64,000 bases of DNA from CAYXLI01 sp964464925 (GTDB taxonomy: Bacteria > Acidobacteriota > Terriglobia > Bryobacterales > Bryobacteraceae). The notes below the pieces were generated by a model. It was not told where the DNA came from, did no database searches, and saw nothing but the letters and a program-made list of their open reading frames with translations. Positions 62,030 to 64,000 of the stretch are shown piece after piece; within the stretch, counting starts at the first letter, position 1; each line of letters begins with the position of its first letter. The position numbers and the translations under genes were made by a program. The stretch covers positions 1-64,000 of the forward strand of contig CAYXLI010000031.1 in assembly GCA_964464925.1 (NCBI GenBank). The letters run 5' to 3'.

Positions 62030-63376
62030 ATGGACTCAACAAAAGACACAAAACCAGGCGGCTCGCGAAGTACGTTCTCGCGTCGCGACTTACTCAAGAG
62101 CGCCACCGCGCTCACTGCCGCCGCGAGTCTGCCACAAGCTTTTGGTCAACAGGCAACCGGCGCCCCACGCGGAACGGTTTGGCTTTACATCGGCACCTAC
62201 ACGGGTGCGCCCGGTAGCGGAGGGAACGGGCAGGGGATTTACTTATGTGAGCTCAATCTTTCCACGGGGAAGTTAACCGTCTTGAGGCTCGTAGCTCCTG
62301 CTTTGCCGGCTTCGGGGACGAACGCATCCACAGCGAGCCCGTCCACCCTTGCCATCGACCCCGGAGGGAACTTCCTGTATGCGGGAAACGAAATATTTAC
62401 TCCCCACGGATCGGTAAGTGCGTACCGGATCAACCGCATGACCGGCGATCTGACACTTTTGAATGCGTTACCCGCAGCGGGCGCTCCGGCTCACGTTGGG
62501 GTGGATAAGTTCCGCAGGTATCTTTTCTCGGCCGAATATGTCGGCAGCTGGTTCGAAGTGTTCCCAATTTTGGCAAATGGGTCGCTCGGGCCTGCGGTGT
62601 TTCAGCAGCACGATCTCGGTAACGTTGACCATTCGTTTACGCAAAAGCCCGCCACCAGCGCGCCTCCGGGGAGTTTCGCGTTCAGCGCTCATGAGGATGA
62701 TGGACATCCACACCAGATGGAGACGGACCGCTCCAATCAATGGGTTGTGGGCTCCGATGCGGCGCAAGACCGGATTTACGTCTGGAAACTGACCCCGGGT
62801 GCCACCCCGCCCCTGACTCCGGCGGCGACGCCCTTCGTGAGCACGCCCCCGGGCGATGGCCCCCGGCACTTTGCTTTCCATCCCAACGGAGTTTGGATGT
62901 ACTCGATACAGGAGGAAGGCGATACGATCATTTTCTGGCAGTTCAATCCGGCCAACGGTAGGCTGACGGACGTGCAGCAGGTCTCGAGCCTTCCGCCAGG
63001 ATTTGTAGGCACCGTTTTCACCTCGGAAATCCGCGTTTCCGCCGACGGCCGATTCGTTTATGGGGTGAACCGCCTGAGCGATACCATCAGCGTTTTCTCG
63101 GTCGGCCGCGATGGCAGGCTTACTCAGGTAAGCCACGCTTCAACGCTCGGGGATTATCCAAGAATAATCATCATCGATCCCTCCGGTCGGTTCATGGTGT
63201 CTGGTAATCAGCGTGCCGACAACGTTACGACTTTCAGGATTAACCCGGGAAACGGTAAGCCGGGCGATGACCAGGGCGAAGACAATGGAGAGGGGGGGCG
63301 AGGTCCTGGCTCGCTGACATTCACAGGTAATTACACGTCCGTGGGGAGCCCGTCAGGTATGGTTTTCCTGATTTGA
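62030..63376 (+). CDS. Lactonase-fold (PgL/YbhE-like) beta-propeller protein with Tat signal
   Basis: 448 residues, AGGAGG 7 bp before the ATG. Twin-arginine signal FSRRDLLKSATALTAAASLP. The seven-bladed propeller shows lactonase-family features: WLYIGTYTGAPGSGG, SPSTLAIDPGGNFLYAGNE, GDGPRHFAFHPNGVWMYSIQ, RVSADGRFVYGVNRLSD and DYPRIIIIDPSGRFMVSGNQ. The family includes 6-phosphogluconolactonase of YbhE type, but exported, low-complexity-tailed forms like this one are probably other lactonases or binding proteins. The last 40 residues are Gly/Asp-rich. Confidence 0.88.
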   Translation: MDSTKDTKPGGSRSTFSRRDLLKSATALTAAASLPQAFGQQATGAPRGTVWLYIGTYTGAPGSGGNGQGIYLCELNLSTGKLTVLRLVAPALPASGTNASTASPSTLAIDPGGNFLYAGNEIFTPHGSVSAYRINRMTGDLTLLNALPAAGAPAHVGVDKFRRYLFSAEYVGSWFEVFPILANGSLGPAVFQQHDLGNVDHSFTQKPATSAPPGSFAFSAHEDDGHPHQMETDRSNQWVVGSDAAQDRIYVWKLTPGATPPLTPAATPFVSTPPGDGPRHFAFHPNGVWMYSIQEEGDTIIFWQFNPANGRLTDVQQVSSLPPGFVGTVFTSEIRVSADGRFVYGVNRLSDTISVFSVGRDGRLTQVSHASTLGDYPRIIIIDPSGRFMVSGNQRADNVTTFRINPGNGKPGDDQGEDNGEGGRGPGSLTFTGNYTSVGSPSGMVFLI

Positions 63377-63399
63377 TCCATCGTGGTATACAAGAGCCG

Positions 63400-63470
63400 A
63401 TGCGGGTTATCGCCCTTTCGGCTCTTGTACTGCCGCTCGGATTCATCGCGCAGGTCGCGCACCAGCCTCA
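63400..63470 (+). CDS. Start of a secreted protein gene, cut by the assembly gap (partial)
   Basis: ATG 63400 gives MRVIALSALVLPLGFIAQVA, a signal peptide, then HQP before the run of N. It follows the lactonase-fold gene by 24 bp. The rest is in the gap. Confidence 0.4.
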
Positions 63471-63570
63471 NNNNNNNNNNNNNNNNNNNNNNNNNNNNNN
63501 NNNNNNNNNNNNNNNNNNNNNNNNNNNNNNNNNNNNNNNNNNNNNNNNNNNNNNNNNNNNNNNNNNNNNN
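63471..63570. other. 100-base assembly gap
   Basis: Exactly 100 N, the usual placeholder for a scaffold gap of unknown length. Frames on the two sides cannot be compared across it. Confidence 0.99.
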
Positions 63571-63571
63571 C

Positions 63572-63748
63572 GTGCGGCTCGCGGCTGATGGAAAGTACAC
63601 GGTCGGAGTAGTCACGGATCGAACATTGAAGGGGAAGAAAGCGGCTGGCATGATAGGCCAATCAAAATGGATGCTGCACTTCACCGATCCACCGGAAAAC
63701 AGTCAGCCGCCCGACCATCCGAACAAACGATCTCGTTCGAGGGAGTAG
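63572..63748 (+). CDS. C-terminal end of a protein starting in the gap (partial, unknown)
   Basis: From the gap to the stop at 63746 the frame gives VRLAADGKYTVGVVTDRTLK, then GKKAAGMIGQSKWMLHFTDP and a polar end. It may be the end of the gene that begins at 63400, although the frames differ by one across the fixed-length gap. From 63749 to 64000 I find no supportable gene; a 106-codon frame at 63667-63984 has no start signal or family likeness. Confidence 0.3.
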   Translation: MRLAADGKYTVGVVTDRTLKGKKAAGMIGQSKWMLHFTDPPENSQPPDHPNKRSRSRE

Positions 63749-64000
63749 TGCAGAAGACCGAATTAGGACCCTTTCACCCTCGCACCGACACCGTCGAGCC
63801 AGCAGCGTGGTACGTAGATCTCGAGCGTGGTCGACTCTTGCCTCAAGGCCTAAGTACAAAGGAAAAGGCTGCATTGCACTTAGCGCGCAGCGTTGATCCG
63901 TCCTCTTTCGTCTTCGCGATTCAGCGCTGCGCCTGGATCCCAGGTATTTCAAATCAACCCGAAACGGCGCCTGGCCGAGACTGAAAGACTGCCTAATGCA

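Noticed and set aside
1..64000. tRNA, rRNA and CRISPR arrays
   Set aside because: I looked for cloverleaf-type GTTCRA loops, conserved rRNA blocks and evenly spaced direct repeats and found none.

Overview
The window looks like a piece of a soil Acidobacteriota chromosome, most like the Solibacter/Bryobacter group. The clues are a very large TonB-dependent receptor with an N-terminal carboxypeptidase-regulatory-like domain, an 'acidobacterial duplicated orphan permease' (MacB/FtsX type), a Ser/Thr kinase fused to a TolB-like propeller with the N-lobe style known from Solibacter, CRTAC1 (FG-GAP plus ASPIC/UnbV) and TPR genes side by side, quinoprotein dehydrogenases, and many secreted beta-propeller proteins. 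Taxonomy is inferred from gene content, since there is no rRNA gene here. The DNA is GC-rich with compact genes. I saw no tRNA, rRNA, CRISPR or complete insertion sequence. A 100-N assembly gap lies at 63471-63570.

Layout. 1-7.9 kb: insertion-sequence end, TonB receptor, a PLP-dependent Cys/Met enzyme, and a DinB / DGPF (YCII) / ECF42-type sigma factor cluster, then a DUF4159 protein. 7.9-13.9 kb: a sulfur-redox gene island (DUF302, a SoxB-like metallophosphoesterase, an ArsR regulator, a TlpA thioredoxin, a tiny membrane ORF with an in-frame UGA, a DsrE-like protein and a half-size TauE/SafE) lying between two halves of a broken short-chain dehydrogenase gene. Several island genes are decayed. 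14-29 kb: DUF4097 lipoprotein and Rrf2 regulator, pyruvate carboxylase, SMP-30 protein, a 140-bp inverted-repeat element, the orphan ABC permease, a mannonate-dehydratase-like protein, a ketopantoate-reductase-like protein, a CehA-like metallohydrolase, and the CRTAC1/TPR pair. 29-36.4 kb: a sensory block of two multi-PAS histidine kinases and two stand-alone receivers, all on the minus strand. 37-43 kb: a PilZ-like protein, a lipase-maturation-factor-like membrane protein overlapping a phytoene-dehydrogenase-like oxidoreductase, and a serine hydrolase. 43-53 kb: a beta-helix protein, a PQQ-propeller protein, small secreted proteins, a PQQ alcohol dehydrogenase with a cytochrome c motif, and a quinone-oxidoreductase-type MDR enzyme. 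53-64 kb: DUF4386, an MFS transporter, two paralogous alpha/beta hydrolases (one frameshifted), a Ser/Thr kinase, a broken second kinase copy and a lactonase-fold protein, with three copies of a ~100-bp dispersed repeat between them.

The part most worth attention is 8.3-13.9 kb. Its genes fit oxidation or transfer of reduced sulfur under a redox-sensing ArsR repressor, expressed divergently from a 120-bp intergenic region holding a palindrome. Between tlpA and the DsrE-like gene, a 70-codon reading frame is interrupted by one UGA followed at the right distance by a perfect 7-bp stem with a GUU loop. It could encode a small selenoprotein, or it could be one more lesion in a decaying island.
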